A DNA stretch of 64,000 bases, from NCBI GenBank assembly GCA_963573315.1, contig OY752143.1, forward strand, positions 868,001 to 932,000. Direction: 5' to 3'. Below, one piece after another: positions 34,334 to 45,936 of this stretch; the stretch's first letter is position 1, and each line of letters opens with the position of its first letter. The DNA comes from Entomortierella parvispora (lineage: Eukaryota > Mortierellomycota > Mortierellomycetes > Mortierellales > Mortierellaceae). A program made the position numbers and the translations under genes. The notes under the pieces were generated by a model. The model was not told the origin of the DNA. It searched no databases and saw nothing but the letters and a program-made list of their open reading frames with translations.

Positions 34334-36352
34334 ATGTCTGACCCATCAAAGACCAACCTCATCACCCTCACCCGCCACGTCTTCCAGGACCAGGTCGAGA
34401 ACTACAAGGAGGCCTCCGGTGACCTCACTCTCCTCCTCACCGCCATCCAGCTCGGATGCAAGTTTGTCGCCTCCAACGTCCGCAAGGCCAGCTTGATCAG
34501 CATGTAAATACTCTCGGCACGGCCTTCTTGCTTGTTTGTGCAAGCCCTTTTTGTCTGCTTTTTTTTTTTTTTTTCTTTGCTTGTCATTCGATTCATTCGA
34601 TTCGTTCGATTCATCGATTCATCTCTTTTTTTTTTGTGTCTTGTCACATCCACCTCATCCTTCAGATTCTAATCTCATTTCCCCTTGAATCTTTTTACCC
34701 TCACAGGACTGGTCTTGCCAACTCTTCCAACGTCCAAGGCGAGGAACAAAAGAAGCTGGATGTCATTGCTAACGAGATCTTTGTCAACGCTCTCCGATCT
34801 TCCAACAAGGTCGCCGTCATGGTCTCGGAGGAAGACGAGGAGGCCATCATGGTCGAGACTCAGTACAGGGGCAAGTACTGTGTCGTCTTTGATCCCCTGG
34901 ATGGATCCTCCAACATTGACTGCGGTGTCTCGATCGGAACCATCTTTGGTATTTACAAAGTGGTAAGTGTCGTCTCTCTTGGCTTGTTTTTCTCACGGGT
35001 GAAAAGAGGAGGCAGGAGACCGGACGAGGGGTGGATGATGAATGGTTGCGTGTTGGAAGGAGTGCTGCGCGCATGAAAAAAAAAATAATCAAAGTCAGGC
35101 ACGCGGATCGGTCGTGTCTCACAGAAACACCCATCTCCGGGCATTGCCGAGTGGATGCAGCCGAGTGGACAGAGATCGGTCGATATGTCGATTTGCGGGA
35201 CTACAACACTGTGCTATAGACCCTCTCCCTTTTTGTTCAGACAACACTCCACATTCCACAGGACAAAGGATGCCATCGAACTCGTCACTGTTCTGACAGC
35301 GGAAGAAGACGAAATGCGAGCGATTTATTACCACGGGTCTGCACTCTGATTGGCTGTTGCAGATCGACCTCTTGGAACTTTGCCCTTGGTTCGTTTCCCC
35401 GCATCGGTTCTTTTACGGCTGAGTGAGGAAAAACGAGTCATCAACGACAAAAAACGAAAACTATTTCCAGACACAGACCCACTTCAACTCAGCTCAACAA
35501 ACGAAAAGAAAAAAAAATGAAAAATAGAGGACGAACAAAGGACTGGGGACGGATGAATGATGCCATTCCCTCGCCTCGTACAAACACAGAAGGAACGAAA
35601 AAGAACTCAAAACTAACAATTTCCCCATTGCTCTCAACAAAATGTGTCTGTAGAAGGAGGGCTCGACCGGACAGATCTCGGATGTCCTCCGTCCCGGTTC
35701 TGAAATGGTTGCCGCTGGATACTGCACATACGGATCGTGCTCGACCTTGGTTCTTACCACCGGCCAGGGCGTTAACGGATACACTCTTGACACTGAAATT
35801 GGAGAGTTCATCCTCACTCACCCCGATGTACGGCTGTTTTTTGTTCACGCTGCTTTGTTTACGCTGAGGAAACAAGAAAGAAAAATAATCCAGTAGCTCT
35901 ACAAAACTAATGCAACTGTACCCACTTTTGACAAATAGATCCAGATCCCTCCTCGTGGAAAGATCTACGCCGTCAACGAGGGCAACTCCAAGTACTGGGA
36001 CAATGCCTGCACAAAGTACTTCCACTCCCTCAAGTTCCCCGAGGACCCCAAGAAGTCTCCCTACAGCGCCCGTTATGTCGGTTCGATGGTTGCCGATGTT
36101 CACCGGACGATGCTTTACGGAGGAATCTTCTGCTACCCCGCCGACTCAAAGTCCAAGAACGGAAAGTTGCGTATCCTCTACGAGTGCTTCCCCATGGCTT
36201 TCCTCGTCGAGCAAGCTGGAGGACGTGCCACGACAGGCAAGAAGCGCATGTTGGATGTCCAGCCCGAGACGATTCACTCGCGCTCTCCCATCTTCTTGGG
36301 TTCCAAGGATGATGTCGAGGACTTGGAGGCTTTCTACAGCGCCGAGGCCTAA
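34334..36352 (+). CDS. FBP1: Fructose-1,6-bisphosphatase
   Basis: Four exons (34334-34503, 34707-34962, 35654-35827, 35939-36352) give 337 residues, the normal length. The enzyme hydrolyses fructose 1,6-bisphosphate to fructose 6-phosphate, the committed step of gluconeogenesis, in the cytosol. The metal-binding motif [11 protein letters not shown] is complete, as is the active-site signature [13 protein letters not shown]. Other marks are [25 protein letters not shown] and [12 protein letters not shown]. The second intron is 691 bp, far longer than the other introns in the window (about 50-290 bp), but no exon is missing from the protein. The upstream region holds a GC-rich element that could mediate carbon regulation. 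Confidence 0.95.
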
Positions 36353-37374
36353 AAAAGAGACAGAAGACAATAATCAGGACAAAAAAGCCACAGATATCCC
36401 AAAAAACTACAGCAATAGACATATTTCATTCAGTATCACTTTTGCGCCCGTTGGACCAAAGTACAAACTACAGAGATCCAAGGTGTACTGATATGTGGCT
36501 GGGCTTCCGAGTATGTGGACACTTTTTTTTTATCTATCCTAGACTCGGCTCAAGACTCGGCTCAACTACAGGAATTTTCAGGGGATGTCGCCATACACGC
36601 ACGTTGGAGCAATCGCTGATGTTGCAATAGTGGCCAAATGTGCAAGGAGGGGAGCAGGACAACGAAATCGAGGTCGAGACGCATGCAGACAGACACCCAA
36701 TTGATTTGGAAGCACATCAGCATTAGCTCTGGTTATTCTCAAGCCCGGGTCATCGCTGATTCAAATTGCACTTTGCTCCATAACCCCGACTGTTTGCGCA
36801 ACATCCAAACTCCAATGACCATTATCTGAGTCGGGGTCATAGCGTGCAATCCCCCTTCCTGGGATCGTCTGTCAACAAAATCATTGCTGCACGAGGACAG
36901 ACCGACACTATTAACCCGTTTGCTTTCTAGCATTTGAGTTCAATTGATCTGATGAGGATGGGGCAAAGAAACAGAGTGGACTTTGTACGTTTGTGCGTGT
37001 ACGAGATGAGGGTACGCATGCGCAGGAACGTTTGGTTGATTCTTGACAACATGCACACCAACTCTACCCCTTGGAAGTACTGTAGATGCAGGATCCTTTT
37101 ATGAGCACAGACAACGGGCCGGGACACGTGCATTTGTCGATAGCTAGGCTGACGGCGTTCTTTTACACAACAGTAGAGCACGTCGTCTGGCGTCATCCTT
37201 TGAAAGTATCAATGCGTAGAAAAGTCATTAGGAGGAAAGTGAGGACCTTTATTTTTTTTGTTCTTTTCTGAAAGAGAAGAAAAGTTAACAAAGACTTCAA
37301 ATCCCCCAAGTTGAGTAAGTTGTTCGCACCTAAAAATCATCAAGAGGGGATTGTTGGGCTGTTCTCGTTGATTA
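36353..37374. other. Intergenic region with no gene seen
   Basis: 3' end of FBP1 and about 900 bp without coding signal. It leads into the first gene of the secreted-protein cluster, whose 3' end lies at 37375. Confidence 0.5.
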
Positions 37375-37688
37375 CTAGTGAGAGCAGTAAGCAATGCAGG
37401 CGCAATAGCTGACCACACACTTTTGGCCCGCGGGGCACGATGGACACTCTGGGATATCTCCACAATGGATGCAAGCTAGAGGGAAAACCAGTATCAAGCT
37501 GATTATTATTCTCATTCGTGGGAACCGATCTTCAAGTTTGGATGGGCTTTGGATTTGACTAGTATTTTCAATCGATCTTTACATCTGTCGCGGAGGACGG
37601 GGTTGGCGGCGACGCCGTTGGACATGACCATGAAAAGGATGGTCATGAAGAGGACGAACAAGGCGGTAAAGTTCTTGGAGGCGAACAT
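37375..37688 (-). CDS. Eight-cysteine small secreted protein, copy A
   Basis: Two exons (37583-37688, 37375-37475) encode 68 residues. The leader exon gives a signal peptide (MFASKNFTALFVLFMTILF, then MVMSNGVA). The 107-bp intron interrupts codon 36 in phase 1. The second exon carries eight cysteines: C-x2-C-x5-C-x2-C-x5-C-x4-C-x-C-x3-C. It ends YCSH and lacks the VKGxPPK tail of its relatives. Expected to be exported and disulfide-rich. A TATA-like atttaaata lies on the minus strand at about 37772-37780. The family is not one I know; it shares its exon plan, leader style and cysteine spacing with the genes at 38515, 40706, 43787, 45232 and 45937. Confidence 0.75.
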
Positions 37689-38514
37689 GGTGATTGTGCT
37701 GTTGATTTGATGGTTGGGTGTCTGAGGAAGCGAGGGAGCGACTGAGATGTTTCCTCGTCAATTTTCAACGGTATTTAAATCTACTGGGACATCCCACGAT
37801 CTCGATCAGTGCTGCTGGGCAAAATGCATCCTTCAACGTGAAAACATTCTGCCGTTGAGATTTGAGCCCATAAAAAAAAAAAAAAAAGGCAGCTGTCCAT
37901 TGGTAGGGATTGCATTTGGCGCAAACAACACGACCATGTCTTTTTCCAAAGAGAGCATTGGCAACTTGTTTTGGTGCATGCACTGCCCTACATAGCCGAT
38001 GTCTCTATCCCATCGATTGTGGAAAAAAAAACAGATAGAGAACTGGCAGTGCGCAAAGGCAGTGCCGGTTCAAGGCGCTCTTGGTTTACGCCGAGTCAGC
38101 ACAGACAGACCATGCAAACACATTCATCACTGAAATGGGAATGTCGCATCGGGAAAACACCGCGCAGCGCGCATCAAGACGCGTAGCTCCTATCAAATGA
38201 AGGACCGGGACCCATTTTAAGGGATGTTTTCCATTCATTTCAAAAGCTTGCTTAGAAATATCGGGCAGAACATGAAGATGAGAGTGGTTTGTAATGTGAG
38301 AGGCTGAATGGTGCGGAAAATTATATCCCGGCCGTCTCTCAAATTTGTCCCGACCATCGACCATACAAATACAACAAGCACCAATTGCTTTCTGGAGCAG
38401 TGGATGAGGCCAGTATTGCTCTGTGTCCAAGGGCATTGGATGGCTTGCATGGGGGTGCGTTTTTTAAGGTATTTTATTTCACGAGGTATAAGACATGTGT
38501 TTGTGAGATAGTTT
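37689..38514. other. Spacer inside the secreted-protein cluster
   Basis: No further gene recognised. A poly(A) run lies near 37872-37886. The open frames here are not continued by splice signals. Confidence 0.45.
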
Positions 38515-38813
38515 TCAGGGAGGGGTTCCTTTGACGCAGGTAGCAGTGCAAGTGCATGACCATTGTTGGCAGTAGGTGTCACCGATGCATTTGGGGCATC
38601 GAGGGAAAACAGGGCAGTCAACGCAAGCCAAGGTGTCTGAAGCAAATAAGAGAAAATGTGGCAAAGATGTGAGTTGTGCGTCGCACCAAGAGACAGGCTC
38701 GTTCGACTAGAAGGATTTTTACTTGGGATTGAGGCAGCCTCCACATTGACGTTGGCGAGGATCATGAACAGGGCAGTCATGACCAATACTAGGAAGGACT
38801 TGGAGGCAAACAT
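38515..38813 (-). CDS. Eight-cysteine small secreted protein, copy B
   Basis: Two exons (38723-38813, 38515-38636) encode 70 residues. The signal peptide (MFASKSFLVLVMTALFMILA) begins with the same MFASK as copy A, and the phase-1 intron is 86 bp. The mature part has all eight cysteines with C-x2-C-x5-C-x2-C-x5-C-x4-C-x-C-x3-C spacing and ends CVKGTPP. A minus-strand ataaatag at about 38862-38869 is a likely TATA box, about 50 bp upstream. Copies A and B face the same way, 826 bp apart, and are probably tandem duplicates. Confidence 0.8.
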
Positions 38814-40705
38814 TTTTCTTGAGAATCTTGAATGAGCATCGTGAGAATGGCGAGCCGACTCCTATTTATGTTGACGAATGGGTCAACAATCAATTGTTTT
38901 CGAAACTGCCTGCACAGGTCAGGTACAACCCCTACTTGGACAGATGTCGCATCTGGCTACTCATTCCAAAAGAATATCAGTCGATTGGATAACGCGCAGT
39001 GAGGGCGACGCCGCAAAACGCACAACCCATGCACTCCTGCCAAGAAAGAGAGGACGCGCTTATTCACTCTATTGAGTGTCAATCAATTCTCTTTGGATTT
39101 CCCAAAAGAAGCAAGAGGGAAGGTGGTTTTTGTTCTAGGCTACGCCCCTCGAAAGTCTCAGTTCAGCAATCTATTTGGGAAAGTCCACTCTCTTGTGTTG
39201 AGTGAAGAGCTGTCGGACGATGCATGAAAATGTTGCACAAACACCAAAGGCAAAAACAGGACAAAGAGCTCACAGGTCACAGATCTTGAGGTATGTGTAG
39301 ACCCCAAGGGAACTCTTGCGTCGCTCCTTAACTTTATTTCCACCGCAACTCCACGGCCACCATTTCTGATATGAGACACAAGTTCTGTCGCGTCGACCAA
39401 GGGCCAGTGTGGAGTAGCGTCCGCTTCGTAAGACCATCCACATCGCGAAATATCATGACTCAAGGACTCAAGTCCGCTAAGTGTCGCGATCTAGCGCGGA
39501 TACTAACTTGACAGTTGTTGAACCACAGTTCTGCTTCAGTACAATGGGAGGATTATCACTCATGGTTTCTTTTTTTTTTCCACTACGACTTTTTCAATCT
39601 CTTCAAAGAAATCTACTACAGCGGGACAATAGTTGCATGAATCATTCTTTAGGAGCCGAGACCATCTATCACTTCTTAATCAGCTTCAGATCTTTAGCAC
39701 TATCGATAAAAATGGAGAAAGTCTGTATCACAACAACTTTGCCTCTTTCTACGCTTATGAGTTGTGCAAGATGAAAAGAGGCAATTACCGCCCCACAGTT
39801 CGGTCGCGAATCAAACTCCAACACACACCTCCCGCTTCCAAAAACACATTCCTATCAAGAGGGGTCAACTACGGCTTCACATTTCTGCATACACCCCCAA
39901 TGGAGGAGCGAGCTACGTAACGCAACACTCTTTTTTTTTTTTGAGTTGTTCCTACCTCGACGCTGTTGTTTGCTATCTCAGCAGCGATATCTATACAGAA
40001 AGCACTTGTGATCGGACTCGACTAAAGTTGGTACGCGTGGGGGAAAGTCAAGAAAAATCGCCTCCAAGAAAAAAAACAGCTCAGTTTGTGCTACCAACAA
40101 TTTCTCCTGGTCCCTCGATCGGAGGGAAACACATTGATCAAAAAAGAACAAACAAACAGACACCCAGCTGCATCAGAACATCGAGCAAAGTCGAGTCGTT
40201 CCCACGCAATCAATTGGTTCTCGTCCCGCGCAGCCATTCCGAATCGAAATAAAGTCAACAACAGCAACGACAACACTTCAGCGTTTCCCCATGGTTTGTC
40301 ATTATCATTTGAATGAGCGAAAAAGCGATCAGCAGAGCTTTGAGTCGCTGTGGATGTGTGAAGGTGGCCAAAAAAAATTTCCCAAAGGCGCACCCCCAGA
40401 CAAGCAGACAAGGCGCAGGCCATGCAAGAGGGCTCAGAACGGTTGGGTTTTAGCGTGTTTTCAAGGAGAGAAAAAAGAGGTAAAATCGCGTTTGTCACGC
40501 GTTACATGAACCATGATTGGTTCTAAAGTGGCCGACCAAAGCACCCATGAGCACTCCCCTCCCCCTTTGTCCTACACCCCTCATGCACAAATAGAGAATA
40601 GAGAACAGTCCTTTCAGAACGTGTATTTTTTTTTGGACTACCAGCTATGAACAAGCGTACTTGATACAGTATATCGACTTGACGCTGGGCGCAGTTGGCA
40701 CTATT
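38814..40705. other. Gene-free DNA, left part of the segmental duplication
   Basis: From about 39185 onward this DNA is the first copy of the tandem duplication (see 39185-41560). The frames here are not conserved in the second copy, which argues against coding. No gene seen. Confidence 0.5.
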
Positions 40706-41560
40706 TTACTTGGGTGGATTGCCCTTGACACAACGGGCTGAGCAGGTGCACTCGCTCTCTTGGCAGTACCAGCCGGATGGACACTGGGGGCAAACAGGGA
40801 CTCTGGTGCAAATGGCGCAAGCCTCGGATTCTGTAGTGTGAGAATCACATCAGTTGCAATTCTCGCAATACAATCGACTGTGTCAGTTGGCTAAAAGAAT
40901 TTACCAGGAGCTGCGATAGCAGCAGCGCTAGCCAAACCAATGAAGGCAGTGGCCAAAACGACGAGGGAGAAGCACTTCATGTTGTCTTGATTGTCGAGTG
41001 AGGTGGAGAGCGCGAAGTGAAGGAAAGAGTCGGTTAACGGGCAATCAACAGACCACCAAGACTCTTTTATACACATCATCGACTCGTTCACTGGAGTAAC
41101 AAATTTCCCTTGGTTCAACCGTTCTGAAGCAAACGTGGTCCAGGTCGACAACAGAACAGGCGGCTAATCTTGATCAAGACAGAAGTGAAGAGTGGAGTGG
41201 AGTGTAAGGAAAGCTCGAATGATAGTTGTGGTCTGGATCGGGTTCTTTGTCGTGGAAAAGTGTCTACGAGGCCCAAGTGTACCATCTTTGCCAGTTTTTG
41301 TCAGTTCACTGAAGCTCAAGCTCTCATGCAGGATTTTTTTTGTCCATGCCCCATCACAAGCCTGTGAGCTTTGATCGATTCAGCAAATCTTGTCCTTACA
41401 GTCAGTGTATTGACAGAACAACGGGAGAGAATGTTTGTTGTCATTTTTCGAGAGCGCGCGCATGTATTTCACACGGCACGGCGTGTTTGACGTTTGTGCG
41501 CAAACTTTGTCGTGCCACTCCAAAGCATGCAAGAAAGATAGAAAGTTCTAGCAGGCAAGG
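39185..41560. repeat. Tandem segmental duplication, unit 1
   Basis: About 39185-39530 matches 41566-41995, and about 39623-41560 matches 42681-44640, both in the same orientation. Anchors are ttgagtgaag-gctgt-ggacgatgcatgaa (39197 and 41575), the cagacacccagctgcat segment (40158 and 43252), both cysteine genes, and ccactccaaagcatgca (41515 and 44596). Unit 2 carries about 690 bp (41995-42680) that unit 1 lacks; the gene at 42445 lies in that extra part. Conservation is strongest around the cysteine genes. Confidence 0.8.
40706..40980 (-). CDS. Eight-cysteine small secreted protein, copy C
   Basis: Two exons (40905-40980, 40706-40830) with a 74-bp phase-1 intron encode 66 residues. Signal peptide: MKCFSLVVLATAFIGLASA. 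The mature part SEACAIC... has eight cysteines (C-x2-C-x5-C-x2-C-x5-C-x4-C-x-C-x3-C) and ends VKGNPPK. A TATA box (gtataaaag on the minus strand, 41064-41072) stands about 85 bp upstream. The gene sits in unit 1 of the segmental duplication. Its partner at 43787 differs at 11 of the last 40 residues but keeps every cysteine. Confidence 0.85.
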
Positions 41561-42444
41561 TGACTCTCCTGTATTGAGTGAAGGGCTGTTGGACGATGCA
41601 TGAAGGCGTTGGACACGCACCAAAAGGAAAGATGCTCACCGGACACAGATTTCGAGTTGTACTGTACGTAAGGTGTTAAAGGAAGGGCGGCGCTCCTTTC
41701 TTTCTAGTTTCTACACCTATGGCGCACGGGCTGAACGGAGGCAATTGCACTCTCCATAGGCATCTCAGCTGACGAAGGACACTATTCGAACTTCAACACA
41801 TTCACGCGCCTGCGACTCCACAGACACCATTTCTAAGAGACAAGAGCCCCGTCGCGTCAATAAGCGACTATATGGAGCAGCGCCCGCATTACAAGATCAT
41901 ACACCTAGCAAATATGATTTAAGGACTCGAGTCCTATTCCTCCTATGCAAAGTTTGGGATGGAGCCATTTGTCGCATCCTAGGTAGATGCTAACTTGAAC
42001 GTTTTGCACCTGCAAAGCAGTGTCCCTTTGATCATTTGACTGTCAATCTAGCCATCCCATGGCCTCTGCTAGATCTTTTTGGCCCCCGTTTTCTCCGTTA
42101 CGATCCTTGGCTTTTTTCAGTCTCTCCCTAGCTTCCCCCATCAATTCCCCAGTCTTTTTTTTATTCCTTCCCCTGATACCTGTCTCTCTTGATTCTCCTG
42201 ACACCTGTTCTTCCCCTGAAATCTGCCTCACTCTGCCCTATTTTGAAAGCGAGAGCAAAGAAAATAAGGGGAGGCATAGGGAGCATTAAAAACTCGGAGA
42301 GGACCTGGAAGGGTCGCTTAACAAATCATTCCACATATAAGTATCGAGCTTCCAGCTCAGAGTTCAAAAGCCCTCATCACCTCACTTGCTCCCCTCGGCC
42401 ACATCCAGCTCTATCCATTTCCTCCAGTCCCACCTTCTTCAACA
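40981..42444. other. Cluster spacer spanning the duplication junction
   Basis: Holds the promoter of copy C, the junction between the two duplication units near 41561-41566, and the upstream part of the next gene with a tatataag-type TATA box at 42334-42341. No other gene recognised. Confidence 0.45.
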
Positions 42445-42694
42445 ATGCAGTTCAGCTACAGCCTTATTCTCTGCGTTCTTTTGAGTTGTGCAGCGGTAGT
42501 TTCCGCTACACCGGTTAAAAAATGTAGCGATTCAATCAAGTGCGCCAAAAACGAATACTGCTTCAGACCTAAAGGACACACTAAGCTTGGTATTTGCGCA
42601 GTAAAAAGTAAGTTCTTACACTTTCGTGTCTAGCGCTGATTCTCAATTTCTGCATCTAGAGTGTCTAATGACCCGACGCACAATAGAACATTAG
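42445..42694 (+). CDS. Small secreted cysteine protein of a different type; 3' end uncertain
   Basis: A signal peptide (MQFSYSLILCVLLSCAAVVS, then A) precedes a short cysteine segment with CSDSIKCAKNEYCF and LGICAVK. A perfect donor (A|GTAAGT) follows at 42608. With the nearest acceptor (42658-42659) the protein is 65 residues, ending CLMTRRTIEH, with five mature cysteines. Without splicing it is 62 residues with four. With the strong acceptor at about 42887 it would run to 43108 with eight. The sequence alone does not decide this. The start is well supported: a TATA box at about 42334 and a C/T-rich leader. The cysteine pattern is not that of its neighbours, and the gene is absent from unit 1 of the duplication. 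Confidence 0.6.
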
Positions 42695-43786
42695 AAGTTT
42701 AGGTCATTCTTCAGGAGCTGAAACGTTCTACGACCCACTTTGTCAGCATCAAGTCTTCTAGCACTATCGATAGAAATGAAAGTTGTTTGCATTCACGCAA
42801 TATCATAGGATATCAGGCACTATGTTATTATTCCTTTGCCTCTTTCCACGCTTATGAATGGTAATTGCCGCCCCACAGGCATTCCGGCTGATGCAGACTA
42901 TGAATCGAACCCCGAAACCTCCATGCTTCCACAGATGATTCTATCTGGAAGGACGAAGTTCAGCTTCACATTCTGCAGACATCCTTACTGTCGGAGCGGG
43001 CAGCGCAACATTGACTTGAGGTGTAACCTGAGACGCCATTGTTCAACCATCTCAGCTGAGATAACTAAAGTCTCAACAGAGTTCTACTTAGCAATTATCT
43101 TCTTGTAATTCAGAAAACTACACAACTTGTGATCGGGCCAGAAGGAAGTTAGAGTCCAATTCATCCGTATTTCCAAAAAAAAGAGACATCGGCTCTGTTT
43201 GTGCTACCAACATTTTCACCTGGTCCATTGATCGAAAATGATCAAACAAACAGACACCCAGCTGCATTAGAACATCGAGAAAGTCGAGTCGTTCCCACGC
43301 AATCAATTGAGCCTCGTCCCGCGCAGCCATCCCGAATCGAAATAAAGTCAACAACAGCAACGACAACAAAGTCAACACTTGAGCGTTTTCCCATGGTGTG
43401 TCAGCTCTGAGTCGCTGTTGGCGTGTGAAGTTGGCCAGGGGGGTTTTTTTGAGGGCCCAACCCCAGGCATGGCGCAGGCCATGCAAGAGGGCTCAGAGCA
43501 GCAGACTTTTAGCGTGTTTTCAAGGAGAGAAAAAAGAGGTTAAATCGCGTTTGTCACGCGTTACATGAACCACGATTGGTCCTAAAGTGGCCGACCGAAA
43601 CACCCGTGTGCGCTCCCCTCCCCCTTTGTCCTACACCCCTTCATGCACTGAGCAACAGAATAGAGAATGGAGAATAGTCCTTTCGGAACATGTATTTTTT
43701 TAGGCTAACGGCTATGAACAGGCCAGTTTCCCGCGCGCCTCGATTGCCGGGCATATGGACCGGACGTTTGGCGCAGCTGGGGCTTT

Positions 43787-44062
43787 CTACTTGGGTGGAA
43801 TGCCCTTGACACAGCGAGCGGTGCAGGCGCAGTCGTTCTCTTGGCAGTACCAGCCAGATGGGCACTTGGGGCAAATAGGGATTGTGCCGCAGACGGCGCA
43901 AGCCTCGGATTCTGTAGGTGTGAAAATCACATTAGTTGCAATTCTCGCAATACAATCAGCTCTGTCAGTTGGCTAAAAGAATTTACCTGGGGCTGCGACA
44001 GCAGCAGCGCTAACCAAGCCAATGAAGGCGGCAGCCAAAACGACGAGGGAGAAGGACTTCAT
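43787..44062 (-). CDS. Eight-cysteine small secreted protein, copy D
   Basis: Two exons (43987-44062, 43787-43911), 75-bp phase-1 intron, 66 residues, colinear with copy C. Signal peptide MKSFSLVVLAAAFIGLVSA. The mature part keeps all eight cysteines and ends VKGIPPK, but TRVPV of copy C is GTIPI and QESE is QEND. TATA box gtataaaag on the minus strand at 44148-44156. The leader differs at 4 of 25 residues and the mature part at 11 of 40, so the mature part has changed faster, which would fit diversification after duplication. Confidence 0.85.
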
Positions 44063-44640
44063 GTTGTCTTGATTGTTGAGTGTGGTTGAGAGGGCGAGGT
44101 GAAGGAATGGGTCGGTTAACGGGCAATCAACGAACACCACCATGACCCTTTTATACCCATCTTCGACTCACTTACTGGAGTAACAGATTTCTCGTGGTTC
44201 AACCGTTCTGAAGCAAAAGCAAACGCGGTCCAGGTCAACAACAACAGGTGCCCTCATTTACCGGCAAATCATGATCTAGACTATAGTGAAGAAGAAGGAA
44301 AAGCGAATAGTAGATGCCGTTGTGGCCTGGATCGGGTTCTTTGTTGTGGAAAAATGTCTACGAGGCCCAAGTGTACCAACAGGAACAAAAGGACTTTGCC
44401 AGTTTTTGTCTGTCCACTGAAGCTCAAGCTCTCATGCAGGATATTTTTGTCCATGCCCCATCACAAAGCTGTGAGCCTTGATCGATTCAGAGAATCTTGT
44501 CCGAAAGAGAATGTTTGATGACTTTTTCGAGAGAGCGCGCATGCATTTCACACGGCAAGGTGTGTTTGACGGTTGTGCGCAAATTTTGTCGTGCCACTCC
44601 AAAGCATGCATGAAAGATAGAAAGTTCTAACAGACAAACA

Positions 44641-45231
44641 AACAAGAGGTCTGAACATGTGTGCATGGTCACGAAACTGACGCGATATGGGGTGATTCTC
44701 ACCTACCTATTTTTGTTTTCGTTTGCTGAGGGACGCCGAGGGACAAAGCAATCGCACGCTTGGGTCAGCCATTGTCTGGACCCCCCATCGTCCTACTCCT
44801 GTATCTGCCGTGTACATGTTCATGTGTGATGCATGGCGCATCGTGAGACGTGAGAACGGTCAAGACTCTCATCGGACACTCTTACACAAATGATGACCCA
44901 TTGTTGTCACAGTCTGCTGTTTGGAATAAACATTCGCTGTTGAAGTTAAAGACACAAATCAGGAACGAGTAAGGGGCAGTTTCTTTCTATTCGTTCAAAG
45001 AAAAAAAAAATTGAAGGATCCCGGAGCAACTGAGCAGAGCCATCCCGCAAAGAGACGGTCTGGGTCCTGAAAAAAGACCACCAGGGGAGACATGGGTGAG
45101 CCACGGGGCTATCCTGGAAAAGAAGGCAGCTCTCCGAGAATTCCATCATTTTCTGTTCAGGCGGTGAGAAAAATACTATAAATCCAGGGATGATTTCCAG
45201 GTTTCCCTACGTCTCCATCCCTCTCACCAAA
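44641..45231. other. Promoter region of the next secreted-protein gene
   Basis: No gene. A TATA box (tataaat) at 45177-45183 lies 49 bp before the ATG at 45232. The duplication ends near 44640. Confidence 0.5.
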
Positions 45232-45545
45232 ATGCACTCCACCAAGACTTTCACTCCCCTGCTCTTCCTCATCATGACCATCCTCTTCATGGTATTGACC
45301 AATGTTGAGTCAGCCGCCGTCCCAGGTTTGTCCAGCGATGTCATCAACTGAGTCTACATCGTCCCAAGGCGTTGAGAAATGCAGCATGCTGACTTGTGAC
45401 CATAATGTTGTTCCTAGATTCCATTGCCTGCGTCTCTTGCCCCAATGGACCCGTTTGCCCCTCTCGTTGCGCCATTGGCACTTACTGCAAGGAGAACTTC
45501 TGCTCTTGCACTGCCACTTGTGTCCATGGAATCCCTCCCAAGTAA
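45232..45545 (+). CDS. Eight-cysteine small secreted protein, copy E
   Basis: Two exons (45232-45325, 45418-45545) with a 92-bp phase-1 intron give 73 residues. The signal peptide starts MHSTKTFTPLLFLIMTILF and ends ESAAVP. The mature part has eight cysteines with spacing C-x2-C-x5-C-x3-C-x5-C-x4-C-x-C-x3-C, one residue longer than the others between Cys3 and Cys4, and ends VHGIPPK. A TATA box lies 49 bp upstream. It is the only eight-cysteine member on the plus strand and faces copy F across 391 bp; their leaders are clearly sister sequences. Confidence 0.85.
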
Positions 45546-45936
45546 CAAGCATCCAGGAATCCAAAAAAACGCGTCGAAATAAAAGGAATTGTGTTGAACC
45601 TTAAACCTGTCCCTAGCCTGGTGATTACCGTCAAAGGACCCCCTACTGACAGTACTCAGCAAGTTGAGATGTGAACAGGCCAACGCACGGTCACCCGTGA
45701 AATCTTGTCTAAGAGGTGTATCAAAATGAGAGAACTTTGGACCATGTGGTTACACCTTCCTCCCCTCCTCATTATCGATTTTGTCCGTTTATTAAGCAAG
45801 GAATTCAATTCAAAGGGAGGGAGAAGTTCTGTTTTTTTTCTGGGATGTCATACAACAGAGTTTATTTTTCTGGAAAAGGCACGATTTGAGACGTGGGCCG
45901 TTCTTGAAAAGGGTTTACGCCAACCTCCAGGGGATT

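Larger units (their letters stand above)
41566..44640. repeat. Tandem segmental duplication, unit 2
   Basis: Second copy of the segment described at 39185-41560, longer by about 690 bp because it contains the gene at 42445. It includes copy D of the eight-cysteine family at 43787-44062. Confidence 0.8.

Noticed and set aside
35489-36103. 204-codon minus-strand frame over FBP1
   Set aside because: Antisense shadow of FBP1 exons 3-4 and the intron between them; no start context or motif.
42860-42930. T-arm-like ggggttcgattc on the minus strand
   Set aside because: The flanking sequence gives no cloverleaf, and it lies in duplicated non-coding or exon-like DNA.
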